Source: Trebonia sp963785645
GTDB taxonomy: Bacteria > Actinomycetota > Actinomycetes > Streptosporangiales > Streptosporangiaceae
Assembly: GCA_963785645.1 (NCBI GenBank)
Contig: CAWAWG010000004.1
Span: 620,001-684,000, forward strand
Reading direction: 5' to 3'
DNA length: 64,000 bases
Shown: piece after piece, positions 47,505-57,245 of the stretch
How the letters are laid out: every line of letters begins with the position of its first letter
Position numbering within the stretch: position 1 is the stretch's first letter
The notes under the pieces: generated by a model
The model's database searches: none
What the model was told of the DNA's origin: nothing
What the model saw: only the letters and a program-made list of their open reading frames with translations
Made by a program: the position numbers and the translations under genes

Positions 47505-48914
47505 ATGAGAGTTCTCAATCTGCGCGCCGGACCGCGCCTGGTCGCCGCCGGATCCTCGCTACTGCTGGCGGCCTCCGGCTTCATGCTGACCGGGGTCTTT
47601 TCCGCGCTGCCCGCCAGCGCCGCGGTGGGGTCGGTCGCGCCTTACGTCGACATGTCCAATTCGCAGGAGAGTGTGCTGAACACCGTCATCTCCTCGGACG
47701 GACTGCGCTCCTTCACCGCGGCCTTTGCCATCGGCGAAGGTTGCAGCGACATCTGGGGCGACACCCTGCCGATCGGCAGCGACCCGACCATCGGCGGGGA
47801 AATCTCCTCGGCGAAGGCGGCCGGCGCCTCGGTGATCGTGTCCTCCGGCGGCGCGGCAGGCGAGCCGATCTCGTTCACCTGCACCACCCAGAGCACGATC
47901 GACGCCGCCTACCAGGCCATCATCAACGATTACGGCACCGACTACCTCGACTTCGACGTCGAGGGCGCCGCCATCGCCGACACCGCCGGCCTCGAGCGGA
48001 CCTTCCAGGCCATGAAGGACCTCAAGGCCTCGAACCCCAGTCTGGTCTGGTCGATCACCGTCCCGGTCACGCCAAGCGGACTGGACAACTACGGCACCGC
48101 CATGCTCCAGGACGCCCAGAGCATGGGCGTGACCATCCCGATCGTCAACGTCATGGCGATGGACTACTACGAGGGCGACATCGAGATGGGCAATGCCGCC
48201 ATCAGCGCCGCCGAGAACACCCTGAACCAGATGAAGGCGGTCAACGGCTCGTACTCGTACGCGAACGTCGGGATCACCCCGATGATCGGCATCAACGACG
48301 ACGGCTCCACCTTCACACTCGCGGATGCCTCGACGGTGGCCAGCTGGGCCAGCAGCAACGGCATCGGCCGGCTCGCGTTCTGGTCGGTCGATCGTGACCA
48401 GGCCTGCCCCGGCGGCAACGGCGGCGCGGCCTCGCCCACCTGTAGCGGCGTCTCCCAGAGCACCGGCCAGTTCACCCACGCGTTCACCGGCGCTGGTGGC
48501 GGTACCACGAGCGCCGCCTCCGTCCGGCTCCGGCCGATCACCGGGTACGAGGGCCTGTGCCTGGACGACCGCGCGTGCCAGCACCGCCCTGCACAACCCC
48601 ATCCAGGTCTACACCTGCAACGGCACGGCAACGCGCAGGACTGGACGCTCGGCTCGGGCAAGCACCCTCCAAGTGCTCGGCGAGTGCATGGGCGCCAACG
48701 GCGGCGCCACGGCCAACGGCACGCTCGTGGACATCTACACCTGCAACGGCAGCGCCGCGCAGGAGTGGGTCCACCAGTCCAACGGCGAACTGGTCAACAC
48801 GGGCTCGGGCAAGTGCCTCGACGACACCGGCTACGGCGGCTCCGGCACCCAGGTACAGATCTGGGCCTGCGCCGACACCTCCAACCAGCAATGGAACATC
48901 CCCTAACCGCCTGA
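47505..48914 (+). CDS. Secreted GH18-like protein with a frameshifted ricin-B lectin domain
   Basis: The ATG at 47505 follows CGGAGG. A signal peptide (VAAGSSLLLAASGFMLTGVFSALPASA) precedes a GH18 barrel with YLDFDVEGAAIADTAGLERTF and IPIVNVMAMDYYEGD; the acid/base Glu of DFDVE is present. The C-terminal ricin-B domain is broken: GYEGLCLDDR is in the main frame, then NPIQVYTCNGT in another (from about 48575), NAQDWTLGSG back in the first, and STLQVLGECMGANGG..QQWNIP again in the second, ending at 48906. As written, the protein ends in missense sequence at 48914. Three indels within about 100 bp in a conserved domain suggest sequence error or recent decay of the lectin part. Confidence 0.82.
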   Translation: MRVLNLRAGPRLVAAGSSLLLAASGFMLTGVFSALPASAAVGSVAPYVDMSNSQESVLNTVISSDGLRSFTAAFAIGEGCSDIWGDTLPIGSDPTIGGEISSAKAAGASVIVSSGGAAGEPISFTCTTQSTIDAAYQAIINDYGTDYLDFDVEGAAIADTAGLERTFQAMKDLKASNPSLVWSITVPVTPSGLDNYGTAMLQDAQSMGVTIPIVNVMAMDYYEGDIEMGNAAISAAENTLNQMKAVNGSYSYANVGITPMIGINDDGSTFTLADASTVASWASSNGIGRLAFWSVDRDQACPGGNGGAASPTCSGVSQSTGQFTHAFTGAGGGTTSAASVRLRPITGYEGLCLDDRACQHRPAQPHPGLHLQRHGNAQDWTLGSGKHPPSARRVHGRQRRRHGQRHARGHLHLQRQRRAGVGPPVQRRTGQHGLGQVPRRHRLRRLRHPGTDLGLRRHLQPAMEHPLTA

Positions 48915-49071
48915 CCCCCAGGTAACCCGCAGACCCCACCCAACCGGGGCGGCCATCCGGCACCAAGTCGGCGGCCGCCCCGGCCCGCGTCCAGTAGGTC
49001 TCGGCGCCCGGGAAACGGTCGCCGAAGTTGATCGCGAATTCGTTCATCGGCTTGCCCGCGCCTAAAGGACT

Positions 49072-49428
49072 TTACGAAGCATCCTCCGCCGCGCGAGGGC
49101 TGCCGAGTAAGCGGTCGGCGACGCGGGCGAGGTGCCTGCCGCCCTCGCTGACAGACTCGGCGCTGTACTCGCGTCCGCTGTGGAACTGCTCAACCATGAC
49201 CGTGTCTGACTGCAATGACCGGCTCCCGGCCCGGCTGTAGGCCAGCGCCCCGGGGATGTCCTCGAACCGGTCGATCCGTGCGATCCCGCGGCTGCCCACC
49301 CCGGACAGGGGCTTGCAGATGAGCGGGTCGCCGGCTTCCTCCGCGACGGCGGCGATGTCGGCGGCCGATTCGACCGGGCGGGCAACGGTACCGTCAACCC
49401 CCGCTGCGCGCAGGACCGAGCGCATCAC
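49072..49428 (-). pseudogene. ATP-grasp domain remnant
   Basis: About 118 residues: RSVLRAAGVDGTVARPVESAADIAAVAEEAGDPLICKPLSGVGSRGIARI and VMVEQFHSGREYSAESV match the start and lysine/glycine-loop section of ATP-grasp ligases. The in-frame sequence upstream (DKEVMRS) continues the homology into the end of the lipid kinase gene, and the catalytic C-terminal half is missing. A full enzyme needs about 400 residues, so this is a truncated relic. Confidence 0.65.
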
Positions 49429-49435
49429 TTCCTTG

Positions 49436-50320
49436 TCAGGGCGCAGTTGGCGGGACGCAGATTGTGATCGAGGTTGGGCGGGCCTTGATGTGGAGTTTCT
49501 TGGTGGGTGGGCGGGTGCCGCCGTCGAGTTCGAAGCGGACCTTCTGGTCGAACCTGATCTTGAATTCCGTTCCCTGGGTGACCTCGGCGAAGGGGGACCG
49601 CTCGGGATGGCCTAGAGCGAGTCGGCCGAATGTCCTGGCCCACTCGACTGGGTTCCGGGCCGTCACTATGCCTAGCTCAAGGCGTCCGTCGTCCGGTCGC
49701 GCCTGTGGGAAAGCCTCGACTCCGCCGAGAATCTTGCCGACATTTGCCGTCAGCACACACGAGACCTTGCCTTCGAAGAAGCGTTTGCCATCGACCTCTA
49801 TGGTGGCCCGTACCCGGCGCGCACGCAGGTTCCTGATTCCGGTGATGACGTAGGCGGCGCGGCCAAGCCGGTCCTTCGCGCCCCGGTCAGCCTCGGCGAT
49901 CATCCGCGCGTCGAAGCCCGCGCCCGCCATGACCGCGAAACGTTCGCCGTTCACCGAGCCGGTGTCCAGCCGGCGCCGGTCGCCGTGCAGCCCGATCTGT
50001 ACCGCCTCGGCGAGATCATGCGGAATGCTCAGGTTCGCCGCCAGCAGGTTGGCCGTGCCTGCGGGCAGGATGGCCACGGCCGTGTCCGTGCCCGCTACCG
50101 CGTCGATGCAGCGCTGGACGGTGCCGTCACCGCCCCAGACGAACATCACGTCGGCTCCCTTGTCCGCCGCACGGCGCGCGTACTCGGGAGCCTGGCGGCT
50201 CTTTTTTACCTCGTACCAGAGAGGATCGGTCACGCCTTCGCTGGCCAGGATCCGCCGCAACTCGGGCAGTCCGCCGCCAAAGCTCTTCCGTGAGTGCGCC
50301 ACCACCGCGACGTCAGCCAC
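49436..50320 (-). CDS. Diacylglycerol/lipid kinase family protein
   Basis: 294 residues from GTG 50320 with GGAAAGGAAA upstream. The DAGK catalytic signature is VMFVWGGDGTVQRCIDAVAGTDTAVAILPAGTANLLAANL, followed by MAGAGFDARMIAEAD and the C-terminal beta-domain ending in KKLHIKARPTSITICVPP. It should phosphorylate diacylglycerol or a related lipid with ATP at the membrane face. It shares its direction with the DUF1206 gene 58 bp upstream and lies near PAP2 and phospholipase-C-like genes, suggesting a local phospholipid turnover set. Confidence 0.93.
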   Translation of the reverse strand: MADVAVVAHSRKSFGGGLPELRRILASEGVTDPLWYEVKKSRQAPEYARRAADKGADVMFVWGGDGTVQRCIDAVAGTDTAVAILPAGTANLLAANLSIPHDLAEAVQIGLHGDRRRLDTGSVNGERFAVMAGAGFDARMIAEADRGAKDRLGRAAYVITGIRNLRARRVRATIEVDGKRFFEGKVSCVLTANVGKILGGVEAFPQARPDDGRLELGIVTARNPVEWARTFGRLALGHPERSPFAEVTQGTEFKIRFDQKVRFELDGGTRPPTKKLHIKARPTSITICVPPTAP

Positions 50321-50378
50321 TTCGTTTCCTTTCCGAGTGCGGCCCGCCTTCGTTCGGATGTGAGTGTTTCCCGCGGGC

Positions 50379-51209
50379 TCAGACCCTCCGCCAGCGGGCC
50401 TCGCACAGCCCGTAGATGCCAAAGACCAGGAGACCGAGCGCGGCCAGCAGCATCAGGAACTCGCCGAACGGCTGATCGCGCAGGGTCAGCAGCGCCTTGT
50501 CGATGCCACCAGACTCGGAAGCCTTGTGGGTGACCGCCGCATCCACCACCAGCACACCGACCAGGGCAAAGACCAGCCCCCGGGCGATGCTTCCCGTCAT
50601 GCCAAGCAGCCTGACGATCCGGCGCGTCCTGGCGCTCATCTGCGCCGTCTGGAGATTCTTCATGAACTTCTTGCGAGCACCCTCGATGACCAGGACGATG
50701 CCGCAGCCGACGACGATCAAACCAACGACGGCGACAAGCACCCGGCCGCCCGTGTGCTGCATGACGGTGGCCGTTATGTCCTGCTGCCGGCCGGACTCGC
50801 TGCGATCCGTGCCGGAGATTACCGTGAACGTCAGGTAGGACAGACCCGCGTAGACGATCGCCCGGCCCAGGGACCTGAGCCTGGGGCCGACCCCGGACGG
50901 TTCGCCGGTGACGCCGAACGCGGCCTCGCTCAGCCGCCACAGTGCATAGGCCGCGAAGCCGATGCCGAGCAGCCAGAGCGACACCAGCCCGTAGGGCTTG
51001 CCCGCGAGCATCTGCAGAGCGCCCTGCTGGTCCGCCTCGCGCGAACTGTGCCCCAGAGCGACCAGCACCGCGACCCAGCCGACGAGGATGTAGATGACAC
51101 CGCGCGCGGTCAGCCCCGCACGGGCCAGAAAATGCGCTGCCGTGCTGTTGGAAGCCCGCCTTGAGGTGCGCCTTATGCGAGGCGCCGACACGGAATGCAT
51201 GCCCGTCAC
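50379..51209 (-). CDS. DUF1206 membrane protein
   Basis: 276 residues with six hydrophobic spans arranged as three repeats of two helices, each with the RxGLTARGVIYILVGW-like motif (repeat 1 FLARAGLTARGVIYILVG, repeat 2 SLGRAIVYAGLSYLTF, repeat 3 MTGSIARGLVFALVGV). This is the DUF1206 family, function unknown, common in actinobacteria and often near stress or lipid genes. Divergent from the PAP2 gene with 119 bp between starts. Confidence 0.9.
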   Translation of the reverse strand: MTGMHSVSAPRIRRTSRRASNSTAAHFLARAGLTARGVIYILVGWVAVLVALGHSSREADQQGALQMLAGKPYGLVSLWLLGIGFAAYALWRLSEAAFGVTGEPSGVGPRLRSLGRAIVYAGLSYLTFTVISGTDRSESGRQQDITATVMQHTGGRVLVAVVGLIVVGCGIVLVIEGARKKFMKNLQTAQMSARTRRIVRLLGMTGSIARGLVFALVGVLVVDAAVTHKASESGGIDKALLTLRDQPFGEFLMLLAALGLLVFGIYGLCEARWRRV

Positions 51210-51328
51210 TACCTCGTCAGCGAGTCGGTAAACGTCAATAACCGGCTCGCGGCACGCTCATAGGTCGGTCCAGCGCCTGTGGGGGCGCCAGTGAATGCGA
51301 CGGTTCGAAATGGGCAGTGGGAGAGGCC

Positions 51329-52816
51329 ATGTCGGTTCTAGTCAATGCCCGGCGCACCTTCGCCCCGCTCGCTATCGTCACCGCGGCGGCGCTCCTCTTT
51401 GCGGTACTGCTCCTTTTGGTACGGCTGCGGTGGGCACCGATGGAGTCGGCCGATCACGGCGCCGCAGCCCATTTGAACAGCCTGGTCGCGGCCCATTCCG
51501 TGGTCGTGAGCCTGGTCAAGGCGGTCACCTGGCTGGGCAGCAGCGGTGTGCTCTGGACGGTTACCGGGGCAGCCGCCGTCGTGCTCGCTCTGCGGCGCCG
51601 CTGGCGGCTGGCCGCCTACCTGCTGGTCACCGGTGCGGGCGCGCTGGTGCTCGACCCGGTGCTCAAGGATCTGGTCGGCAGGCTTCGGCCGGTGGTGGCA
51701 CACCCCGTCGCGTACGGCGGCGGCAACAGCTTCCCGAGCGGGCATGCGCTCGGCTCCATCGTCTGCTACGGCGCGCTGTTCCTCGTCTTCCTGCCCGCGG
51801 TCCGCGGGGTATGGCGCCGCGTATTCACCGCCGTGATCGTCACGCTGATCGTGGCGATCGGCCTCAGCCGTCTCCTGCTCGGCGTGCACTACGTCTCCGA
51901 CGTGCTCGGCGGCTGGGCCCTCGGCATCGCCTGGCTGGGCATCACCGCGTTCGCGTTCGAACTGTCTCGCCAGGTCGCCGGCGAGCCGGTAACCGATCCG
52001 GTGACCGAGGGCCTTGAGCCCGAGGCCCGCGGCGACCTCAAACCGACAGAACCGGAGTCAACCATGCGTCATGACCGCGCTCGTACGTACGGCCGCATCG
52101 CCGCCGGGGTAGTGGTCGTCTGGGTGCTGATCGTCGGTGCCCTCACCGGCATCGGCAAGCTGATCATGCTTACCGGCAACGGAAACGGGGACCTGCTCGG
52201 CGACCGCACGATTCCGCGGTGGTTCGCCGCACACCGTACAGCCGAGCTCAACCACTGGAGCCTGATCGCCAGCAACCTCGGGGCAACTCAGGACATCCTC
52301 ATCGTGAGCGTCGCCGCCTGCGTGGTGTTCATCGCTCTCACCAGGCACTGGCGCCCGGTGATCTTCCTCGCCGTGGTCATGTTCGGCGAACTGGCCGCGT
52401 TCCTGGTAATCGCCGCCATCGTCAAGCGGCCGCGCCCGGACGTCCTGCACCTGGATTCCAACCTGCCGACGTCGGCGTTCCCGTCAGGCCACATGGCCGC
52501 TACCACCTGCCTCTACGTCGGCATCGCGATCCTGGTTATCGGCCACGCCCGCGGCTGGTGGCGCTACCTGTTCCTGATCCCCGCGATTTTCATGCCGGTC
52601 CTTATCGCCACCGCCCGCATGTACCGGGGCGAGCATCACCCCACCGACATCCTCGCCAGCGTGCTGTTCGCCGCGCTCTGGCTGAGCGCTGCCACGCTGC
52701 TGATCAAGCCGAACCGGGACGGCCTCGACCGGGCCGGCCGCAGGCCGTTTGGTCTGCCCCAGCGCAAGGCAGCCGACGACAGCCGGGAAAACACGCCTGC
52801 GGCCGGCCGAGGATAG
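51329..52816 (+). CDS. Tandem PAP2-family lipid phosphatase
   Basis: 495 residues with two complete PAP2 domains. Domain 1 has KDLVGRLRP, NSFPSGHALGS and SRLLLGVHYVSDVLGG; domain 2 has VKRPRPD, SAFPSGHMAATT and ARMYRGEHHPTDIL. These are the three phosphatase motifs (KxxxxxRP, PSGH, SRxxxxxHxxxD); motif 3 of domain 2 has AR in place of SR. About twelve spans in total. The ATG at 51329 is chosen because GGGAGAGG is just before it. Likely acts on phosphatidate or prenyl diphosphates. A double PAP2 fusion is unusual. Confidence 0.9.
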   Translation: MSVLVNARRTFAPLAIVTAAALLFAVLLLLVRLRWAPMESADHGAAAHLNSLVAAHSVVVSLVKAVTWLGSSGVLWTVTGAAAVVLALRRRWRLAAYLLVTGAGALVLDPVLKDLVGRLRPVVAHPVAYGGGNSFPSGHALGSIVCYGALFLVFLPAVRGVWRRVFTAVIVTLIVAIGLSRLLLGVHYVSDVLGGWALGIAWLGITAFAFELSRQVAGEPVTDPVTEGLEPEARGDLKPTEPESTMRHDRARTYGRIAAGVVVVWVLIVGALTGIGKLIMLTGNGNGDLLGDRTIPRWFAAHRTAELNHWSLIASNLGATQDILIVSVAACVVFIALTRHWRPVIFLAVVMFGELAAFLVIAAIVKRPRPDVLHLDSNLPTSAFPSGHMAATTCLYVGIAILVIGHARGWWRYLFLIPAIFMPVLIATARMYRGEHHPTDILASVLFAALWLSAATLLIKPNRDGLDRAGRRPFGLPQRKAADDSRENTPAAGRG

Positions 52817-52896
52817 CGATTATCAACGATGACCACGGGCAGAAGCGGCAGCGGCAGCGGTCGCGGGCCCAGGCGAGCAGCGAAGGACGGACGAGA

Positions 52897-54355
52897 ATGG
52901 ACAGCTCGACTACGTGGGAGCGGATCGAACGCCAGAAGCTGCGTCAGCGGGAGTGGCGGACGCACCGTCACCGGCCGGGCGACCGCCCCGATCTCTCGCG
53001 CCCGATCGGTACCGACATGCTGCCGCAGATCAAGCACGTCATTGTCCTGATGATGGAGAATCACTCCTTCGACAACTATCTCGGCACGCTCGGCCGGGGG
53101 GAGGGACTGCCGCTCGGTGACGACGGCAGGCCAGATGCCCGGAACCCTGACTCCGCGGGCACCATGATCCGGGCGCACCACGCGGACTCCACCGTGCAGT
53201 CCGACGGCGTGCCCTGCCAGAGCTGGAGCGCCAGCCACGCACAATGGGCTGACGGGAAGATGAACGGTTTCGTGCCTGTCGGCCGAGCAGGCCGCCCCCG
53301 AGGGCGACAAGACCGCGGCCATGTCCTACTGGACCGAGCGGGATCTGCCCTTCTACCACGGCCTGGCCCGGACCTTCCCGCTGGCCGACCGCTGGTTCAG
53401 CTCTTGCCTGGGGCCGACGTTTCCCAACCGCCGGTTCCTGCTCGCCGGGACGGCGAACGGCCTCATGGATGACCTGCCGCTCAACCTGCTTGACCGGCCG
53501 CGGGCGGGCACGATCATGGACGTGCTGACCAGGCACGGGATCTCCTGGGCGAACTACCGTCCGGCGGGTAGCGATCAGTCCGAATTCCATCGCTACATCC
53601 ACTACCGGCGACGCCGTAAGCGGCATCACCTGGCTTCCCTCAGCCGCTCGCTGCGCAATCCGAGCTACGTGTTCGAGCGGGACCTGCAGTTCACGGCGGC
53701 CCTTTACCCGCTCGGCATGGCCAGCTACATGGCCCACGTCCGCAGCACCGAGCAGTTCTTCGCGGATGCCGATTCCGGCCACCTCCCGTCGTTCTGCATC
53801 GTCGACCCCGACTTTCGCAGCTTCTCGGAGGAGAGCCCGCAGGACATCCGCAAGGGGGAAGGCTTCGCGGCCGAGGTGATCAACCGGGTCATGCACGGCC
53901 CCGGCTGGGCGGACACGCTGCTCATCTGGACCTACGACGAGAACGGCGGCTACTACGACCACGTCGTCCCGCCTGAGGCGTCGCCGCCGGACGACGTCCG
54001 CGGCCGCAGCCGGGTCGCGCACCCGTCCCTGGCCCACAGCCTGCTCAAGGTGCTGTTGCCGAGCTATGTCCGGCATGCCAAGCAGCTCGTCGCAGGCCCC
54101 GATACCTACGACACCTACGGATTCCGGGTGCCCGCCGTGATCGTGTCGCCCTACGCGCGGCCTGACTGTGTCCTGTCGGACGTATTCGACCACACTTCGA
54201 TACTGAAGCTCGTTGAGGAGAAGTGGAACCTCCCCGCGCTGACCCGGCGGGACGCGGCGGCGACCCCGCCGCTCGCCGCACTCGACCTGACGGCACCGCC
54301 GGCGTTCTTGACGCCGCCGGAGCTTCCCGCGCCGACGCTGGCGTGGGGTACCTAG
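52897..54355 (+). CDS. Phospholipase C / acid phosphatase-type phosphoesterase, one frameshift
   Basis: The start ATG 52897 (MDSSTTWERIERQ) has GAAGGA upstream. The N-terminal part shows IKHVIVLMMENHSFDNYLGTL, the metal-binding motif of the phosphoesterase family. Near 53280 the frame must shift (GFVPV to SAEQAAPEGDKTAAMSYW) to continue as YWTERDLPFYHGLARTFPLADRWFSS..NRRFLLAGTANG and WTYDENGGYYDHVVPP. The intact second part runs 53321-54355. No signal peptide is visible, unlike secreted phospholipases C. Possibly hydrolyses phospholipid head groups or phosphomonoesters. Follows the PAP2 gene by 80 bp. Confidence 0.85.
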
Positions 54356-54442
54356 ATAGTTCCCTCTCGTTTGGGTAGTCCGATTGGGGCATGAGCGACA
54401 GGGCAGGCCGACGACCTGCCGAGGTGCTGGTATCCGCCGGGG

Positions 54443-54970
54443 GTGTGTGGAGTGGAGATCAAATTGGTGCTTTGGCTTCCCCGTGATGCCGTCACCGTGC
54501 CGGTAAGCCGTCAGGTTCTCGACGGCTGCCTGGAGACTCTCGGAGTTGTCCCCGATACGCGGGCCGACATTGCCCTGGCCCTCACCGAGGCCTGTGCGAA
54601 CGTCATACAGCACGCCGGGCCCGGCGAGGAATACGAGGTGCAGGTGAGCGCGGGGAACCGCCGCTGCGTCATCGAGGTTGTCAATACCAGCGGCGGTGAC
54701 GGCGGGCCCACGTCCGATGGCGGCCTCGTCGGCGCCTTCCAGCCCGGCGGCAGGCCAGGTCAGGAACGGCCGGGCTGGCCTGCTCTCGCCGACGATCCGG
54801 TGTCCGCGATCGCTGAGCACGGCCGTGGCCTGCAGATCATCAATGCGGTGGCCGACAACTTGCGGCTAACGAGCACCGAGCCCAGCGGTACGACCGTCCA
54901 CTTCGAAAAGAAGCTGGAGTGGCTGCCCGGAGCAGCCGGGAAGCACCTGTTCAACGGTGACGGCATCTAG
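54443..54970 (+). CDS. HATPase-fold anti-sigma-type regulator (RsbW/SpoIIAB-like)
   Basis: 175 residues. VPDTRADIALALTEACANVIQHAGPGEEYEVQV contains the N box, and SAIAEHGRGLQIINAVADNLRL the G1/G2 region, the GHKL-fold pattern of RsbW-type serine kinases that bind sigma factors or anti-anti-sigma proteins. A 25-residue Gly/Pro-rich insert (DGGPTSDGGLVGAFQPGGRPGQERPG) sits between the boxes. The start is uncertain: GTG 54443 or GTG 54452. No STAS partner gene is adjacent. It lies about 630 bp before the conservon. Confidence 0.85.
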   Translation: MCGVEIKLVLWLPRDAVTVPVSRQVLDGCLETLGVVPDTRADIALALTEACANVIQHAGPGEEYEVQVSAGNRRCVIEVVNTSGGDGGPTSDGGLVGAFQPGGRPGQERPGWPALADDPVSAIAEHGRGLQIINAVADNLRLTSTEPSGTTVHFEKKLEWLPGAAGKHLFNGDGI

Positions 54971-55601
54971 CTCGCGGGGGTGGCCCGGTCGGCGAGGCAC
55001 CGGTACTTCTGCCCGTCGCTCCCCTTATGCCGTCCGGCGAGGACGATAAGCCGTGTACGGGGAGTGAGTCACCGCCCTTCGTTCGGATGAAAATCCTTAA
55101 TCTCCCGAACGAAAGGTTGTTTCTGATATGTAAAATTATGTCCGACTATACCAGCAATTTTCCTTATCCCGGTAATTAACGAACTGCCAATTGGTCCCTA
55201 TCTGGTAAGGGGGCTGATTCCCGGACCTTGATCGCGGTGTTTTTACAGGTCAGAGGCCTGGGCTCCGTTGGCGGCAGTGTAGCTGGGCCGGGCGGTAGGT
55301 GCGGCCTGTCTTGACGGTAGTTGATGCAGGTTCGGTGTCCCGGTCGGCGGATTAAGACGTATCCGCAGTTCGGCGGATTATTTCCGGAAATCACCACAGG
55401 GGGTGCGCGCCCGCGTGTAATGTTGTGCAGCGCAGTTGTTACTAGTTCTCGCTCGTTGGTCAGTGCGGCCCGAGCGGGATGTGTTTCCTTGCCGGAGCCG
55501 GGTGCGCCGATCGACTCGGATAATTCCTTAGCGGTGTCTGGGGCCGGTTTTGTAGTGATGTGGGCTGTCCGGGTAATTTGACGTGATCTGTGAAGGTGGT
55601 T
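54971..55601. other. About 630-bp gap with a hairpin and AT-rich patch
   Basis: No supported gene. CCTTCGTTCGG (55076-55086) and CCGAACGAAAGG (55105-55116) form a 9-bp perfect core hairpin followed by TTGTTTCT, a likely terminator for the upstream gene. The patch 55120-55190 is AT-rich. A short open frame at 55321-55581 lacks a ribosome site and family features. Confidence 0.5.
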
Positions 55602-57230
55602 ATGGCTCGTTCCCCCTCCGAGTCCCGTATCCCCGCCTCCTCCCCTCCCCCTCTTGCCGAGTCCCTCCCCGCCCCGCCCCCTGGCTCCCCGGGCATCGCG
55701 GCCGCTGGCACCTACGACGCTGACGTGCGGCAAGGCGCCGGCTCGATGGTGCTGCCGTGGGCCGCGGCGTTTACGCTCGGTGCGTGCGCCGTCCTGGCGT
55801 TCGTTGCCTCGGTGGTGGCTGGTCCGGGCCGCGGGTGGCCGGGCGCGGGAGCGGTGGCGGCGGCGCTGCTGCTGGCGACGCTTGCTGTGCTGCGGCAGCG
55901 GTACAGCGGCCTCGATGACGATGTAGCCAGAGCGGAGCGGCGCGCCGCCCAGTGGCAGCAGTATGCCGAGGAACTTGAGCGACGTGCCGACGAGCAGCAG
56001 GCTCGCTACAGCGGGACCGTGTCGGCGGTGACCGAAGCGGTCAACCGCCTGGTGCGCGTCCAGCTCCCCGCGGCGCTGAACGGCTCCGTGGTGCCGCAGT
56101 CGGCACCCGATGCCGCCGGCGGCGCGCCTGCCGAGGTGCTGGCGCTTTGCGACCGGGCCGCGGGCACGGTGGCAGAACGCGCGGCCGGGCTCCGGGAGCA
56201 ACTCGATGGTCAAATCGAGTCGTACCGGCTGGCGGTGGTCACCCTCGCCCGGCGCGTCCAGGCGTCCGCGCACCGTATCCAGGAGCAGGCCACCCGGATG
56301 GCGAACCGTCACCCGGGTAATTCGGATGTCCTCGAATCCAGCATGCTGGTGGACCATGCGGCGGCGCAGCAGGCCCGGCACGCGCAGAGCGTGGCGGTGC
56401 TCGGCGGGGAGTGGCCAGGGCAGCAGTGGCCGCAGCCGCTCGCCCTCCTGGACGTGGTTCGAGCCGCGGCCGGCCGGATCGTGGCTTACCGGCGGATCAC
56501 GGTATCGGGTGAGCCGGACGTCGCTGCCACCGCGAGTGCCGTCGAGCCGTTGATCCACCTGGTCGCCGAGCTCCTCGCCAACGCGACGCAGTCCTCCCCG
56601 CCGACGACCCAGGTCCTGGTGACGGTGCGGGCGGTACAGCGGGGCGCGGTTATCGAGATGGACGACGGCGGTGTCGGCCTGGAGGAACACCAGCTGGAGC
56701 AGGCACGGGAGATCATCTCCGGCCGTCGGCTGCTCGGTCTTGGGGACCTGGGAGAGGTACCGCAGACCGGCATGGCGGTGGTCGGCCAGTATGTCCGCCG
56801 CCACGGGTTCCGGGTCGACCTCATGCCGTCGCCGTATGGCGGGGTGCGGGCGATAGTGCTGGTGTCCGCCGAAATGGTGGAGAACCTCGAGCCGGCTGCG
56901 CTGCCGGAGCCGGCGCCGCTTCCGGCCCGGGGCAGTGTGCCCAGCACCCGGGCGGCGGGCCTTGGTTCGCTGCCGCAGCGGCGATCGCGGCGGGATGAGT
57001 CCGCGTCGGCGGTTCCGAGTGTGTCGGCACCGGCCGAACCGGCCCCGCCCGCGGAGACGCCGCAGCAGGCCGGCGCCTGGCTGGCCGCGTACTTCGGCAC
57101 CGGGCCCGAGAGCACGGTGGCCGACGACACTGCGGTGGGTGGTTCCACGTCGGAGGCTCCCAAACGCGCGGATCCTCTCGGCGGCGGCAGTAGTAGCGGC
57201 AGTAACAGCCCCGGCAACCAACAGGCATAG
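55602..57230 (+). CDS. cvnA: Conservon sensor CvnA-like (histidine-kinase-fold membrane protein)
   Basis: 543 residues from ATG 55602 (AAGGTGG upstream). A Pro/Ser-rich N-terminus is followed by two close membrane spans (AAFTLGACAVLAFVASVVAG and AVAAALLLATLAVL), a coiled-coil rich in Arg/Glu/Ala, and a GHKL ATPase with HLVAELLANATQSSPPTTQV (N box), EMDDGGVGL (G1) and a disordered Pro/Ser tail. This is CvnA: a sensor that works with CvnB-D in a eukaryote-like GTPase complex. First gene of a tightly packed operon with no gap larger than about 15 bp to the P450. Confidence 0.9.
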   Translation: MARSPSESRIPASSPPPLAESLPAPPPGSPGIAAAGTYDADVRQGAGSMVLPWAAAFTLGACAVLAFVASVVAGPGRGWPGAGAVAAALLLATLAVLRQRYSGLDDDVARAERRAAQWQQYAEELERRADEQQARYSGTVSAVTEAVNRLVRVQLPAALNGSVVPQSAPDAAGGAPAEVLALCDRAAGTVAERAAGLREQLDGQIESYRLAVVTLARRVQASAHRIQEQATRMANRHPGNSDVLESSMLVDHAAAQQARHAQSVAVLGGEWPGQQWPQPLALLDVVRAAAGRIVAYRRITVSGEPDVAATASAVEPLIHLVAELLANATQSSPPTTQVLVTVRAVQRGAVIEMDDGGVGLEEHQLEQAREIISGRRLLGLGDLGEVPQTGMAVVGQYVRRHGFRVDLMPSPYGGVRAIVLVSAEMVENLEPAALPEPAPLPARGSVPSTRAAGLGSLPQRRSRRDESASAVPSVSAPAEPAPPAETPQQAGAWLAAYFGTGPESTVADDTAVGGSTSEAPKRADPLGGGSSSGSNSPGNQQA

Positions 57231-57245
57231 TCAAACGGAGCGGTG

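Noticed and set aside
53092..53120. GGGGGGAGGGACT resembling repeat family I
   Set aside because: Only a short match inside the phosphoesterase coding sequence; flanking blocks of the repeat are absent.
55321..55581. An 86-codon open frame before the conservon
   Set aside because: No ribosome site, no recognisable domain; composition fits non-coding DNA.
55176..57221. 681-codon antisense frame opposite cvnA
   Set aside because: Low-complexity Arg/Pro/Gly translation with no motif; cvnA is strongly supported.
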